A stretch of 64,000 nucleotides of DNA. Source: Strongylocentrotus droebachiensis (taxonomy: Eukaryota; Echinodermata; Echinoidea; Camarodonta; Strongylocentrotidae). The stretch covers positions 1 through 64,000 of the forward strand of contig JAVYIG010002533.1 of the NCBI GenBank assembly GCA_035222895.1, given 5' to 3'. Below are positions 1 through 10,046 of the stretch, piece after piece (within the stretch, counting starts at the first letter, position 1; the number at the start of each line of letters is the position of its first letter). The position numbers were made by a program, and so were the translations under genes. A model generated the notes under the pieces. That model was not told the DNA's origin and did not search any database. It saw only the letters and a list, made by a program, of their open reading frames with translations.

Positions 1-107
1 TGGGCTTCCTCACCCTTTCCCTCAAGGCTACGCCAATCTTATTTCCTTACTCTTTCTCGACTATGATATGTCCAACTGAAATTAAAGTTTTGTTATCTCT
101 TCATGTA

Positions 108-1612
108 ATACCGTGCCTGTATTAGGGGGGGGGGTTCCTCAGCCTTTCCCTCGTGGCTACGCCAGTCTTATTTCCCTACTCTTTCTGGACTATGATATGT
201 CTAACTGAAATTAAAGTTTTGTTATCTCTTCATGTAATACAGTGCCTGTATTAGGGGGGGGGGGTGGCTTCCTCACCATTTCACTCGTGGCTACGCCAAC
301 CACATTTCCTTACTGTTTCTGGACTATGATATGTCTAACTGAAATTAAAGCTTTGTTTTCTCTTCATGTAATACAGTGCCTGTAGTATTAGGCAAGTCCC
401 CCCCCCCCCCTCCCATGTCTAAACAAACCACTTTTCCTTACTCTTTCTGGACTATGATATGTCCAACTGAAATTAAAGTTTTTTTTTATCTTCATGTAAT
501 ACCGTGCCTGTATTAGGGGGGGGGGGGTCCTCATCCTTTCCCTCGTGGCTACGCCAATCTTATTTCCTTACTCTTTCTGGACTATGATATGTCCAACTGA
601 AATTAAAGTTTTGTTCTCTTTTTTATGTAATTCAGAGCCTGTATTAGGCGAGCCAGCCCCCCCCCCCCCCTTCTTCCCCTCGTGGCTACACCAACCACAT
701 TTCCTTACGCTTTCTCGACTATGATATGCCCAACTGAAATTAAAGTTTTGTTTTATCTTCATGTAATACAGTGCCTGTATTAGGGGGGGGCTTCCTCACC
801 CTTTCCCTCGTGGCTACGCCAATCTTATTTCCTTACTCTTTCTGGACTTACTCCAACTGAAATTAAAGTTTTGTTTTATCTTCATGTAATACAGTGCCTG
901 TATTAAGGGGGGAGGGCTTCCTCACCCTTTCCCCCATGTCTTAACAAACCACATTTCCTTACGCTTTCTCGACTATGATATGTCCAACTGAAATTAAAGT
1001 TTTGTTTTATCTTCATGTAATACAGTGCCTGTATTAGGGGGGGGGGCTTCCTCAACCTTTCCCTCGTGGCTACGCCAATCTTATTTCCTTACTCTTTCTG
1101 GACTATGATATGTCCAACTGAAATTAAAGCTTTGTTTTCTCTTCATGTAATACAGTGCCTGTAGTATTAGGCAAGTCCCCCCCCCCCCTCCCATGTCTAA
1201 ACAAACCACATTTCCTTACGCTTTCTCGACTATGATATGCCGAACTGAAATTAAAGTTTTGTTATCTCTTCATGTAATACAGTGCCTGTATTAGGGGGGC
1301 TTCCTCACCCTTTCCCTCGTGGCTACGCCAATCTTATTTCCTTACTCTTTCTGGACTATGATATGTCCAACTGAAATTAAAGTTTTGTTATCTCTTCATG
1401 TAATACAGTGCCTGTATTAGGGGGGGGGGCTTCCTCACCATTTCACTCGTGGCTACGCCAACCACATTTCCTTACTGTTCTGGACTATGATATGTCCAAC
1501 TGAAATTAAAGTTTTGTTTTATCTTCATGTAATACAGTGCCTGTATTAGGGGGGGGGGGGGCTTCCTCACCCTTTCCCTCGTGACTACGCCAATCTTATT
1601 TCCTTACGCTTT
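108..1612 (+). repeat. Satellite A segmental duplication, copy 1 (about 1.5 kb)
   Basis: This run of about 12 monomers matches 1932-3437 in order and in private variants. Shared marks are CCGTGCCTG with TTCCTCAGCC at the start, TTTTTTTTTATC after AAAG near 480, TTCTCTTTTTTATG near 615, the shortened CTGGACTTACTCC near 842, and GTGACTACGCC near 1583. The offset is about 1824 bp and drifts by one or a few bases with homopolymer length. The copies have diverged by substitutions; for example GATATGCCGAACTG near 1233 corresponds to GATATTTCCAACTG near 3057. The ends were placed by eye and may be off by tens of bases. Confidence 0.85.
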
Positions 1613-1618
1613 CTCGAC

Positions 1619-1628
1619 AAAAAAAAAA
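1619..1628 (+). repeat. Private A-run inside a satellite A monomer
   Basis: After TTTCTCGAC the usual TATGATATG is replaced by about ten A residues and then TTATG. No other monomer in the array has this. It is a local replacement or expansion at one site and marks where the 1.82-kb duplication loses correspondence. A sequencing or assembly error is possible but unlikely to replace non-A bases. Confidence 0.75.
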
Positions 1629-1931
1629 TTATGTCCAACTGAAATTAAAGTTTTGTTATATCTTCATGTAATACAGTGCCTGTATTAGGGGGGCTTCCTC
1701 ACCCTTTCCGTCGTGGCTACGCCAATCTTATTTCCTTACTCTTTCTGGACTATGATATGTCCAACTGAAATTAAAGTTTTGTTTTATCTTCATGTAATAC
1801 AGTGCCTGTATTAGGCGAGCTAGCCCCCCCCCCCCCTCTTCCCCTCGTGGCTACACAACCACATTTCCTTATGCTTTCTCAACTATGATATGTCTGACTG
1901 AAATTAAAGTTTAATTTTATCTTCATGTAAT

Positions 1932-3437
1932 ACCGTGCCTGTATTAGGGGGGGGGGGGGTTCCTCAGCCTTTCCCTCGTGGCTACGCCAGTCTTATTTCC
2001 CTACTCTTTCTGGACTATGATATGTTCTAACTGAAATTAAAGTTTTGTTATCTCTTCATGTAATACAGTGCCTGTATTAGGGGGGGGGGGTGGCTTCCTC
2101 ACCATTTCACTCGTGGCTACGCCAACCACATTTCCTTACTGTTTCTGGACTATGATATGTCTAACTGAAATTAAAGCTTTGTTTTCTCTTCATGTAATAC
2201 AGTGCCTGTAGTATTAGGCAAGTCCCCCCCCCCCCCTCCCATGTCTAAACAAACCACTTTTCCTTACTCTTTCTGGACTATGATATGTCCAACTGAAATT
2301 AAAGTTTTTTTTTATCTTCATGTAATACCGTGCCTGTATTAGGGGGGGGGGTCCTCATCCTTTCCCTCGTGGCTACGCCAATCTTATTTCCTTACTCTTT
2401 CTGGACTATGATATGTCCAACTGAAATTAAAGTTTTGTTCTCTTTTTTATGTAATTCAGAGCCTGTATTAGGCGAGCCAGCCCCCCCCCCCCCCCTCTTC
2501 CCCTCGTGGCTACACCAACCACATTTCCTTACGCTTTCTCGACTATGATATGCCCAACTGAAATTAAAGTTTTGTTTTATCTTCATGTAATACAGTGCCT
2601 GTATTAGGGGGGGGGCTTCCTCATCCTTTCCCTCGTGGCTACGCCAATCTTATTTCCTTACTCTTTCTGGACTTACTCCAACTGAAATTAAAGTTTTGTT
2701 TTATCTTCATGTAATACAGTGCCTGTATTAAGGGGGGAGGGCTTCCTCACCCTTTCCCCCATGTCTTAACAAACCACATTTCCTTACGCTTTCTCGACTA
2801 TGATATGTCCAACTGAAATTAAAGTTTTGTTTTATCTTCATGTAATACAGTGCCTGTATTAGGGGGGGGGGGCTTCCTCAACCTTTCCCTCGTGGCTACG
2901 CCAATCTTATTTCCTTACTCTTTCTGGACTATGATATGTCTAACTGAAATTAAAGCTTTGTTTTCTCTTCATGTAATACAGTGCCTGTAGTATTAGGCAA
3001 GTCCCCCCCCCCTCCCATGTCTAAACAAACCACATTTCCTTACGCTTTCTCGACTATGATATTTCCAACTGAAATTAAAGTTTTGTTATCTCTTCATGTA
3101 ATACAGTGCCTGTATTAGGGGGTTTTCCTCACCCTTTCCCTCGTGGCTACGCCAATCTTATTTCCTTACTCTTTCTGGACTATGATATGTCCAACTGAAA
3201 TTAAAGTTTTGTTATCTCTTCATGTAATACAGTGCCTGTATTAGGGGGGGGGGGGGCTTCCTCACCATTTCACTCGTGGCTACGCCAACCACATTTCCTT
3301 ACTGTTTCTGGACTATGATATGTCCAACTGAAATTAAAGTTTTGTTTTATCTTCATGTAATACAGTGCCTGTATTAGGGGGGGGGGGCTTCCTCACCCTT
3401 TCCCTCGTGACTACGCCAATCTTATTTCCTTACTCTT
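1932..3437 (+). repeat. Satellite A segmental duplication, copy 2 (about 1.5 kb)
   Basis: Partner of 108-1612. The monomer order and the private variants recur, including the shortened CTGGACTTACTCC monomer near 2667, one base off the 1824-bp offset. Between the copies (about 1612-1932) lie roughly 2.5 monomers, so the repeated period is about 14 monomers. Correspondence is lost near 1612/3437, where the first copy has a private A-run and the second has the ordinary CTATGATATG. Confidence 0.85.
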
Positions 3438-4670
3438 TCTGGACTATGATATGTCCAACTGAAATTAAAGTTTAGTTTTATCTTCATGTAATACAGTGCC
3501 TGTATTAGGGGGGGGGGGCTTCCTCACCCTTTCCCCATGTCTAAACAAGCCACATTTCCTTACGCTTTCTCGACTATGATATGTCCAACTGAAATTAAAG
3601 GTTTGTTTTATCTTCATGTAATACAGTGCCTATAGTATTAGGCAAGCCCTACCCCCTTACTCATGTCTAAACAAACCACATTTCCTTACGCTTTCTCGAC
3701 TATGATATGCCCAATTGAAATTAAAGTTTTGTTATCTCTTCATGTAATACAGTGCCTGTATTAGGGGGGGGCTTCATCACCCTTTCCCTCGTGGCTACGC
3801 CAGTCTTATTTCCTTACTCTTTCTGGACTATGATATGTCCAACTGAAATCAAAGTTTTGTTATCTCTTCATGTAATTCAGAGCCTTTATGAGGCGAGCCA
3901 GCCCCCTCCCCCCCCCCCCATCTTTCCCTCGTGGCTACACCAACCACATTTCCTTACTGTTTCTGGACTATGATATGTCTAACTGAAATTAAAGCTTTGT
4001 TTTCTCTTCATGTAATACAGTGCCTGTAGTATTAGGCAAGTTCCCCCCCCCCCATGTCTAAACAAACCACATTTCCTTACGCTTTCTCGACTATGATATG
4101 TCCAACTGAAATTAAAGTTTTGTTATCTCTTCATGTAATACAGTGCCTGTATTAGGGGGGCTTCCTCACCCTTTCCCTCGTGGCTACGCCAATCTTATTA
4201 CCTTACTCTTTCTGGACTATGATATGTCCAACTGAAATTAAAGTTTTGTTATCTCTTCATGTAATACAGTGCCTGTATTAGGGGGGCTTCCTCACCCTTT
4301 CCCTCAAGGCTACGCCAATCTTATTTCCTTACTCTTTTTGACTATGATATGTCCAACTGAAATTAAAGTTTTGTTTTATCTTCATGTAATACAGTGCCTG
4401 TATTAGGGGGGGGGCTTCCTCACCCTTTCCCTCGTGGCTACGCCAATCTTATTACCTTACTCTTTCTGGACTATGATATGTCCAACTGAAATTAAAGTTT
4501 TGTTATCTCTTCATGTAATTCAGAGTCTGTATTAGGCGAGCCAGCCCCCTCCCCCACCCCCCCCCCCACCTCTTCCCCTCGTGGCTACACCAACCACATT
4601 TCCTTACGCTTTCTCAACTATGATATGTCTGACTGAAATTAAAGTTTTGTTTTATCTTCATGTAATACAG

Positions 4671-5240
4671 TGCCTGTTATAGGGGGGGGGCTTCCTCGCC
4701 CTTTCCCTCGTGGCTACGCCAAATTTATTTCCTTACTCTTTCTGGACTATGATATGTCCAACTGAAATTAAAGTGTTGTTATCTCTTCATGTAATTCAGA
4801 GCCTGTATTAGGCGAGCCAGCCCCTCCCCCCCCCCCCTCTTCCCCTCGTGGCTACACCAACCACATTTCCTTACTGTTTCTGAACTATGATATTTCTAAC
4901 TGAAATTAAAGCTTTGTTTTCTCTTCATGTAATATAGTGTCTGTAGTATTAGGCAAGCCCCCCCCCCCCCATGTCTAAACAAACCACATTTCCTTACGCT
5001 TTCTCGACTATGATATTTCCAACTGAAATTAAAGTTTAGTTTTACTTTCATTTAATACAGTGCCTGTATTAAGGGGGGGGCTTCCTCACCCTTTCCCTCA
5101 TGGCTACGCCAATCTTATTTCCTTACTCTTTCTCGACTATGATATGTCCAACTGAAATTAAAGTTTTGTTCTCTATTTTATGTAATTCAGAGCCTGTATT
5201 AGGCGAGCCAGCCCCCCCCCCCCCCCTCTTCCCCTCATGG
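4671..5240 (+). repeat. Satellite A segmental duplication, second pair, copy 1
   Basis: About 4.4 monomers that recur at 5585-6155. Shared private variants are CTGTTATAGGGG, TTCCTCGCCC, GCCAAATTTATTTCC, AAAGTGTTG, CTGTTTCTGAACTATGA and TTTAGTTTTACTTTCATTTAATAC in that order. The offset is about 914 bp. Downstream sequence (about 5245-5500) corresponds to about 6290-6545, so the later copy carries one additional C-type monomer near 6160-6290. Confidence 0.8.
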
Positions 5241-5584
5241 CTACACCAACCACATTTCCTTATGCTTTCTCAACTATGATATGTCTGACTGAAATTAAAG
5301 TTTTGTTTTATCTTCATTTAATACAGTGCCTGTATTAAGGGGGGCTTCCTCACCCTTTCCCTCGTGGCTACGCCAATCTTATTTCCTTACTCTTTCTGGA
5401 CTATGATATGTCCAACTGAAATTAAAGTTTTGTTTTATCTTCATGTAATACAGTGTCTGTATTAAGGGGGGAGGGCTTCCTCACCCTTTCCCCCATGTCT
5501 AAACAAACCACATTTCCTTACGCTTTCTCGACTATGATATGTCCAACTGAAATTAAAGTTTTGTTTTATCTTCATGTAATACAG

Positions 5585-6155
5585 TGGCTGTTATAGGGGG
5601 GGGGGCTTCCTCGCCCTTTCCCTCGTGGCTACGCCAAATTTATTTCCTTACTCTTTCTGGACTATGATATGTCCAACTGAAATTAAAGTGTTGTTATCTC
5701 TTCATGTAATTCAGAGCCTGTATTAGGCGAGCCAGCCCCTCCCCCCCCCCCCCCTCTTCCCCTCGTGGCTACACCAACCACATTTCCTTACTGTTTCTGA
5801 ACTATGACATTTCTAACTGAAATTAAAGCTTTGTTTTCTCTTCATGTAATACAGTGTCTGTAGTATTAGGCAAGCCCCCCCCCCCATGTCTAAACAAACC
5901 ACATTTCCTTACGCTTTCTCGACTATGATATTTCCAACTGAAATTAAAGTTTAGTTTTACTTTCATTTAATACAGTGCCTGTATTAAGGGGGGGGGGCTT
6001 CCTCACCCTTTCCCTCATGGCTACCCCAATCTTATTTCCTTACTCTTTCTGGACTATGATATGTCCAACTGAAATTAAAGTTTTGTTCTCTCTTTTATGT
6101 AATTCAGAGCCTGTATTAGGCGAGCCAGCCCCCCCCCCCCCCCTCTTCCCCTCGT
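5585..6155 (+). repeat. Satellite A segmental duplication, second pair, copy 2
   Basis: Partner of 4671-5240. It begins TGGCTGTTATAG where the first copy has TGCCTGTTATAG, and carries GACATTTC where the first has GATATTTC. It is followed by an extra C-type monomer (about 6160-6290), seen as two successive GGCGAGCCAG blocks at about 6119 and 6259, before similarity to the first copy resumes. Confidence 0.8.
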
Positions 6156-6754
6156 GGCTACTACACCAACCACATTTCCTTACGCTTTCTCGACTATGAT
6201 ATGCCCAACTGAAATTAAAGTTTTGTTATCTCTTTTATGTAATTCAGAGCCTGTATTAGGCGAGCCAGTCCCCCCCCCCCCTCTTCCCCTCATGGCTACA
6301 CCAACCACATTTCCTTATGCTTTCTCAACTATGATATGTCTGACTGAAATTAAAGTTTTGTTTTATCTTCATTTAATACAGTGCCTGTATTAAGGGGGGG
6401 GGGGGCTTCCTCACCCTTTCCCTCGTGGCTACGCCAATCTTATTTCCTTACTCTTTCTGGACTATGATATGTCCAACTGAAATTAAAGTTTTGTTTTATC
6501 TTCATGTAATACAGTGTCTGTATTAAGGGGGGAGGGCTTCCTTACCCTTTCCCTCAAGGCTACGCCAATCTTATTTCCTTACTCTTTCTGGACTATGATA
6601 TGTCCAACTGAAATAAAAGTTTTGTTATCTCTTCATGTAATACAGTGCCTGTATTAGGGGGGGGGGGGGGGCTTCCTCACCCTTTCCCTCAAGGCTACGC
6701 CAATCTTATTTCCTTACTCTTTCTGGACTATGATATGTCCAACTGAAATTAAAG

Positions 6755-6759
6755 TTTTT
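6755..6759. other. Junction between satellite A and satellite B
   Basis: Satellite A sequence (CAACTGAAATTAAAG) passes into satellite B sequence (AAGAACGATATTTGC) across a five-T run. Satellite A monomers have AAAGTTTT here, and long satellite B monomers have TTTTTAAGAAAGATATTTG (for example 7365-7385), so T's are shared. There is no target-site duplication, no transposon end and no unique DNA between the arrays. The simplest reading is an illegitimate recombination joint with T-run microhomology. Confidence 0.9.
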
Positions 6760-6836
6760 AAGAACGATATTTGCAAACGTAAAACATGCTTCAAATGGCT
6801 CTTTATTGTGCAAATATGACAGTAAACGTTTTCAAC

Positions 6837-6846
6837 ATTGCGCAAT
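6837..6846. promoter_or_regulatory. First ATTGCGCAAT palindrome (C/EBP-type consensus), repeated through satellite B
   Basis: The 10-bp palindrome ATTGCGCAAT lies in most satellite B monomers, long and short; this is the first. It equals the optimal palindromic site known for C/EBP-family bZIP proteins. Some monomer classes break it: ATTGAACAAT, ATTGCACAAT and ATTGCGAAAT. In the 212-bp monomers its GC/GC midpoint is the centre of the 90-bp palindrome. Protein binding is inference only; conservation may merely reflect repeat homogenisation. Confidence 0.25.
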
Positions 6847-7869
6847 AAATAAAGATGAAAAGATTAAAAACATAAACCGATGACGCGATCAGATAGAGAA
6901 GCTCAAACGCAACATAATGTTACCACTTAGGAGACCGAGTTGATCTTTTTAAACATTGCGCAATAAATAAGGATGAAAAGATTAAAAACATAAACCGATG
7001 TCGCGAACAGGTAAGGAAGCTCAAGCGCAACATAATGTTACCACTTAGGAGACCGAGTTGATATTTTTAAACATTGCGCAATAAATAAAGATGAAAAACA
7101 TAAACCGGTGACGCGAACAGATAGAGAAGCTCAAACGCAACATAATAATACAATTTAGGAGACCGAGTTAAACTTTATCAGAAAGATATTTGCAAATGTA
7201 AAATATGCTTCAAATGGCTATTTTATTGTGCAAATATGACAGTAATCGTTTTCAACATTGCGCAATAAATAAAGATTAAAAGATTAAAAACATAAACCGA
7301 TGACGCGATCAGATAGAGAAGCTCGAGCGCAACATAATTATACCACTTAGGAGACCGAGTTGATCTTTTTAAGAAAGATATTTGCAAATGTAAAACATGC
7401 TTCAAATGGCTATTTTATTGTGCAAATATGACAGTAAACGTTTTCAACATTGCGCAATAAATAACGATTAAAAACACAAACCGATGAAGCGAACAGATAG
7501 AGAAGCTCAAGCGCAACATAATGATTCCACTTAAGAGACCGAGTTGATCGTTTTAAACATTGCGCAATAAATAAAGATGAAAAACATAAACCGGTGACGC
7601 GAACAGATAGAGAAGTTCAAGCGCAACATAATAATACCACTTAGGAGACCGAGTTGATCTTTTTAAACATTGCGCAATAATTAAAGATGAAAAAACATTA
7701 ACCGGTGACGCGAACAGATAGAGAAGCTCAAACGCAACATAATGATACCACTTAGGAGACCGAGTTGATCTTTTTAAACATTGCGCAATAAATAAAGATT
7801 AAAAGATTAAAAACATAAACCGATGACGGGATCTGATAGAGAAGCTCAAGCGCAACATAATGATACCAC

Positions 7870-7980
7870 TTAGGAGACCGAGTTAATCTTTTTCAACATT
7901 GCGCAATAAATAATGATGAAAAACATAAACCGATGTCGCGAACAGGTAAAGAAGCTCAAGCGCAACATAATGATACCAAC
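7870..7980 (+). repeat. Transitional satellite B monomer (CTTTTTCAACATTG)
   Basis: Short monomers read CTTTTTAAACATTG at the point where long monomers carry about 74 extra bases ending GTTTTCAACATTG. This 111-bp unit reads AATCTTTTTCAACATTGCG. That is the product expected if a long monomer lost the block between its upstream T-run and the TTTTC at the block's end. One C-to-A change would then give the ordinary short form. I know of no second copy in the window. Confidence 0.8.
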
Positions 7981-9163
7981 TTAGGAGACCGAGTTAAACT
8001 TTATCAGAAAGATATTTGCAAACGTAAAACATGCTTCAAATGGCTCTTTTATTGTGCAAATATGACAGTAAACGTTTTCAACATTGCGCAATAAATAATG
8101 ATGAAAAACATAAACCGATGTCGCGAACAGGTAAAGAAGCTCAAGCGCAACATAATGATTCCACTTAGGAGACCGAGTTGATCTTTTTAAACATTGCGCA
8201 ATAAATAAAGATGAAAAACACAAACCGATGACGCGAACAGATAGAGAAGCTCAAGCGCAACATAATGATTCCACTTAAGAGACCGAGTTGATCGTTTTAA
8301 ACATTGCGCAATAAATAAAGATGAAAAACATAAACCGGTGACGCGAACAGATAGAGAAGCTCAAACGCAACATAATGATACAATTTAGGAGACCGAGTTG
8401 ATCTTTTTAAACATTGCGCAATAAATAATGATGAAAAACATAAACCGATGTCGCAAACAGGTAAAGAAGCTCAAGCGCAACATAATGTTACCACTTAGGA
8501 GACCGAGTTGATCTTTTTAAACATTGCGCAATAAATAAAGATGAAAAACACAAACCGATGAAGCGAACAGATAGAGAAGCTCAAGCGCAACATAATGATT
8601 CCACTTAAGAGACCGAGTTGATCGTTTTAAACATTGCGCAATAAATAAAGATGAAAAACATAAACCGGTGACGCGAACAGATAGAGAAGCTCAAGCGCAA
8701 CATAATAATACCACTTAGGAGACCGAGTTGATCTTTTTAAACATTGCGCAATAATTAAAGATGAAAAAACATAAACCGGTGACGCGAACAGATAGAGAAG
8801 CTCAAACGCAACATAATGATACCACTTAGGAGACCGAGTTGATCTTTTTAAACATTGCGCAATAAATAAAGATTAAAAGATTAAAAACATAAACCGATGA
8901 CGGGATCTGATAGAGAAGCTCAAGCGCAACATAATGATACCACTTAGGAGACCGAGTTGATCTTTTTAAACATTGCGCAAAAAATAATGATGAAAAACAT
9001 AAACCGATGTCGCGAACAGGTAAGGAAGCTCAAGCGCAACATAATGATACCACTTAGGAGACCGAGTTGATCTTTTTAAACATTGCGCAATAAATAAAGA
9101 TGAAAAACATAAACCGGTGACGCGAACAGATAGAGAAGCTCAAACGCAACATAATGATACCAT

Positions 9164-9731
9164 TTAGGAGACCGAGTTGATCTTTATGAGAAAGATATTT
9201 GCAAATGTAAAATATGCTTCAAATGGCTATTTTATTGTGCAAATATGACAGTAATCGTTTTCAACATTGCGCAATAAATAAAGATTAAAAGATTAAAAAC
9301 ATAAACCGATGACGCGATCAGATAGAGAAGCTCGAGCGCAACATAATGATACCACTTAGGAGACCGAGTTGATCTTTTTAAGAAAGATATTTGCAAATGT
9401 AAAACATGCTTCAAATGGCTATTTTATTGTGCAAATATGACAGTAATCGTTTTCAACATTGCGCAATAAATAAAGATTAAAAGATTAAAAACATAAACCG
9501 ATGACGCGATCAGATAGAGAAGCTCGAGCGCAACATAATGATACCACTTAGGAGACCGAGTTGATCTTTTTAAGAAAGATATTTGCAAATGTAAAACATG
9601 CTTCAAATGGCTATTTTATTGTGCAAATATGACAGTAAACGTTTTCAACATTGCGCAATAAATAAAGATTAAAAACATAAACCGATGTCGCGAACAGGTA
9701 AAGAAGCTCAAGCGCAACATAATAATACCAC
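9164..9731 (+). repeat. Three consecutive long satellite B monomers
   Basis: Units 9164-9355 (192 bp), 9356-9547 (192 bp) and 9548-9731 (184 bp) are all long; elsewhere a long unit is usually flanked by short ones. The first two share CTCGAGCGCAACATA, CGATCAGATAG and the GATTAAAA duplication, and they differ mainly at the head (CTTTATGAGAAAG against CTTTTTAAGAAAG). This looks like a 192-bp single-monomer duplication. The same run recurs at 13324-13891 inside the 4160-bp copy. Confidence 0.85.
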
Positions 9732-10035
9732 TTAGGAGACCGAGTTGATCTTTTTAAACATTGCGCAATAATTAAAGATGAAAAAACATAAACCGGTGAC
9801 GCGAACAGGTAAAGAAGCTCAAGCGCAACATAATGATATTACTTAGGAGACCGAATTAAACTTTATCAGAAAGATATTTGCAAACGTAAAACATGCTTCA
9901 AATGACTCTTTTATTGTGCAAATATGACAGTAAACGTTTTTCAACATTGCGAAATAAATAATGATGAAAAACATAAACCGATGTCGCTAACAGGTAAAGA
10001 AGCTCAAGTGCAACATAATGATACCACTTAGGAGA

Positions 10036-10046
10036 CCATGGAATTC
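10036..10046 (+). other. First CCATGGAATTC HOR-marker site (35 copies in the window)
   Basis: One long-monomer class has CCATGGAATTC where the others have CCGAGTTAAAC, several substitutions clustered in nine bases without length change. It is the only class I saw with adjoining NcoI and EcoRI sites, and it marks HOR starts. Starts read by eye: 10036, 11266, 11752, 14196, 15426, 15912, 18088, 19650, 20880, 22734, 24588, 26112, 27682, 28949, 31769, 33036, 34890, 36304, 37874, 39327, 41767, 43621, 44107, 45701, 48006, 48748, 49676, 51345, 53199, 54793, 56647, 58241, 59803, 61033 and 63410. Confidence 0.9.

Larger units (their letters stand above)
1..6759 (+). repeat. Satellite A: tandem array of ~130-bp monomers with G/C homopolymers
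   Basis: About 52 head-to-tail monomers with a mean length near 130 bp; the window starts inside one. The conserved core contains TATGATATGTCCAACTGAAA followed by TTAAAG and a T-rich stretch, then TTCATGTAATACAGTGCCTG and TATTA. A homopolymer follows, then a C/T-rich stretch and TGGCTACGCCAA or a variant. Three types differ at the homopolymer: a G-run directly after TATTA; a C-run after GGCGAGCCAG; and a C-run after GTAGTATTAGGCAAG followed by CCCATGTCTAAACAAACCAC. Runs vary from about 5 to 14 bases, so no reading frame persists. The short open frames here, rich in Gly or Pro, are products of the runs. All monomers share one orientation. No gene, transposon or RNA gene was seen. I do not recognise the family. 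Confidence 0.97.
6760..8707 (+). repeat. Satellite B array edge, irregular monomers
   Basis: This stretch adjoins satellite A. It is richer in private variants than the rest of the array: AGAACGATATT, CTCTTTATTGTG lacking one T, ACAATTTAGG, CATTAACCGG, and CAAACCGATGAAGCG. It begins with a long monomer missing its head. No 1854-bp HOR is present and no CCATGGAATTC monomer occurs. A local duplication at an offset of 1074 bp is visible: the run starting near 7465 with CACAAACCGATGAAGCG recurs near 8539. Diverged monomers at an array margin are expected where homogenisation by unequal exchange is weaker. Confidence 0.85.

Noticed and set aside
568..6393. Short open frames of 64-79 codons in satellite A with Gly-rich or Pro-rich runs
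   Set aside because: The Gly and Pro runs are the G and C homopolymers. Their lengths vary between monomers, so no frame is kept, and overlapping frames exist on both strands.
1..6759. Telomeric or subtelomeric simple repeat from the G-runs
   Set aside because: G-runs are embedded in a monomer of about 130 bp, and no TTAGGG, TTAGG or TTTAGGG tandem tract exists. TTAGG in satellite B is a single occurrence per monomer, not telomeric.
6890..6910. CENP-B box in satellite B
   Set aside because: The reverse complement of the AAACCGGTGACGCGAAC segment holds TTCG and the central A of the box pattern but lacks the CGGG part at the required spacing. Only about six of nine core positions fit, too weak to call.
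9232..9606. 60-codon minus-strand open frames at 7223, 9232, 9424, 13392 and 13584
   Set aside because: All are read from 192-bp long monomers. They recur only because those monomers recur and are broken in the 184-bp forms.
10036..10046. CCATGGAATTC as cloning polylinker or vector contamination
   Set aside because: It occurs 35 times inside native monomers of the same class, with satellite sequence on both sides and no vector sequence.
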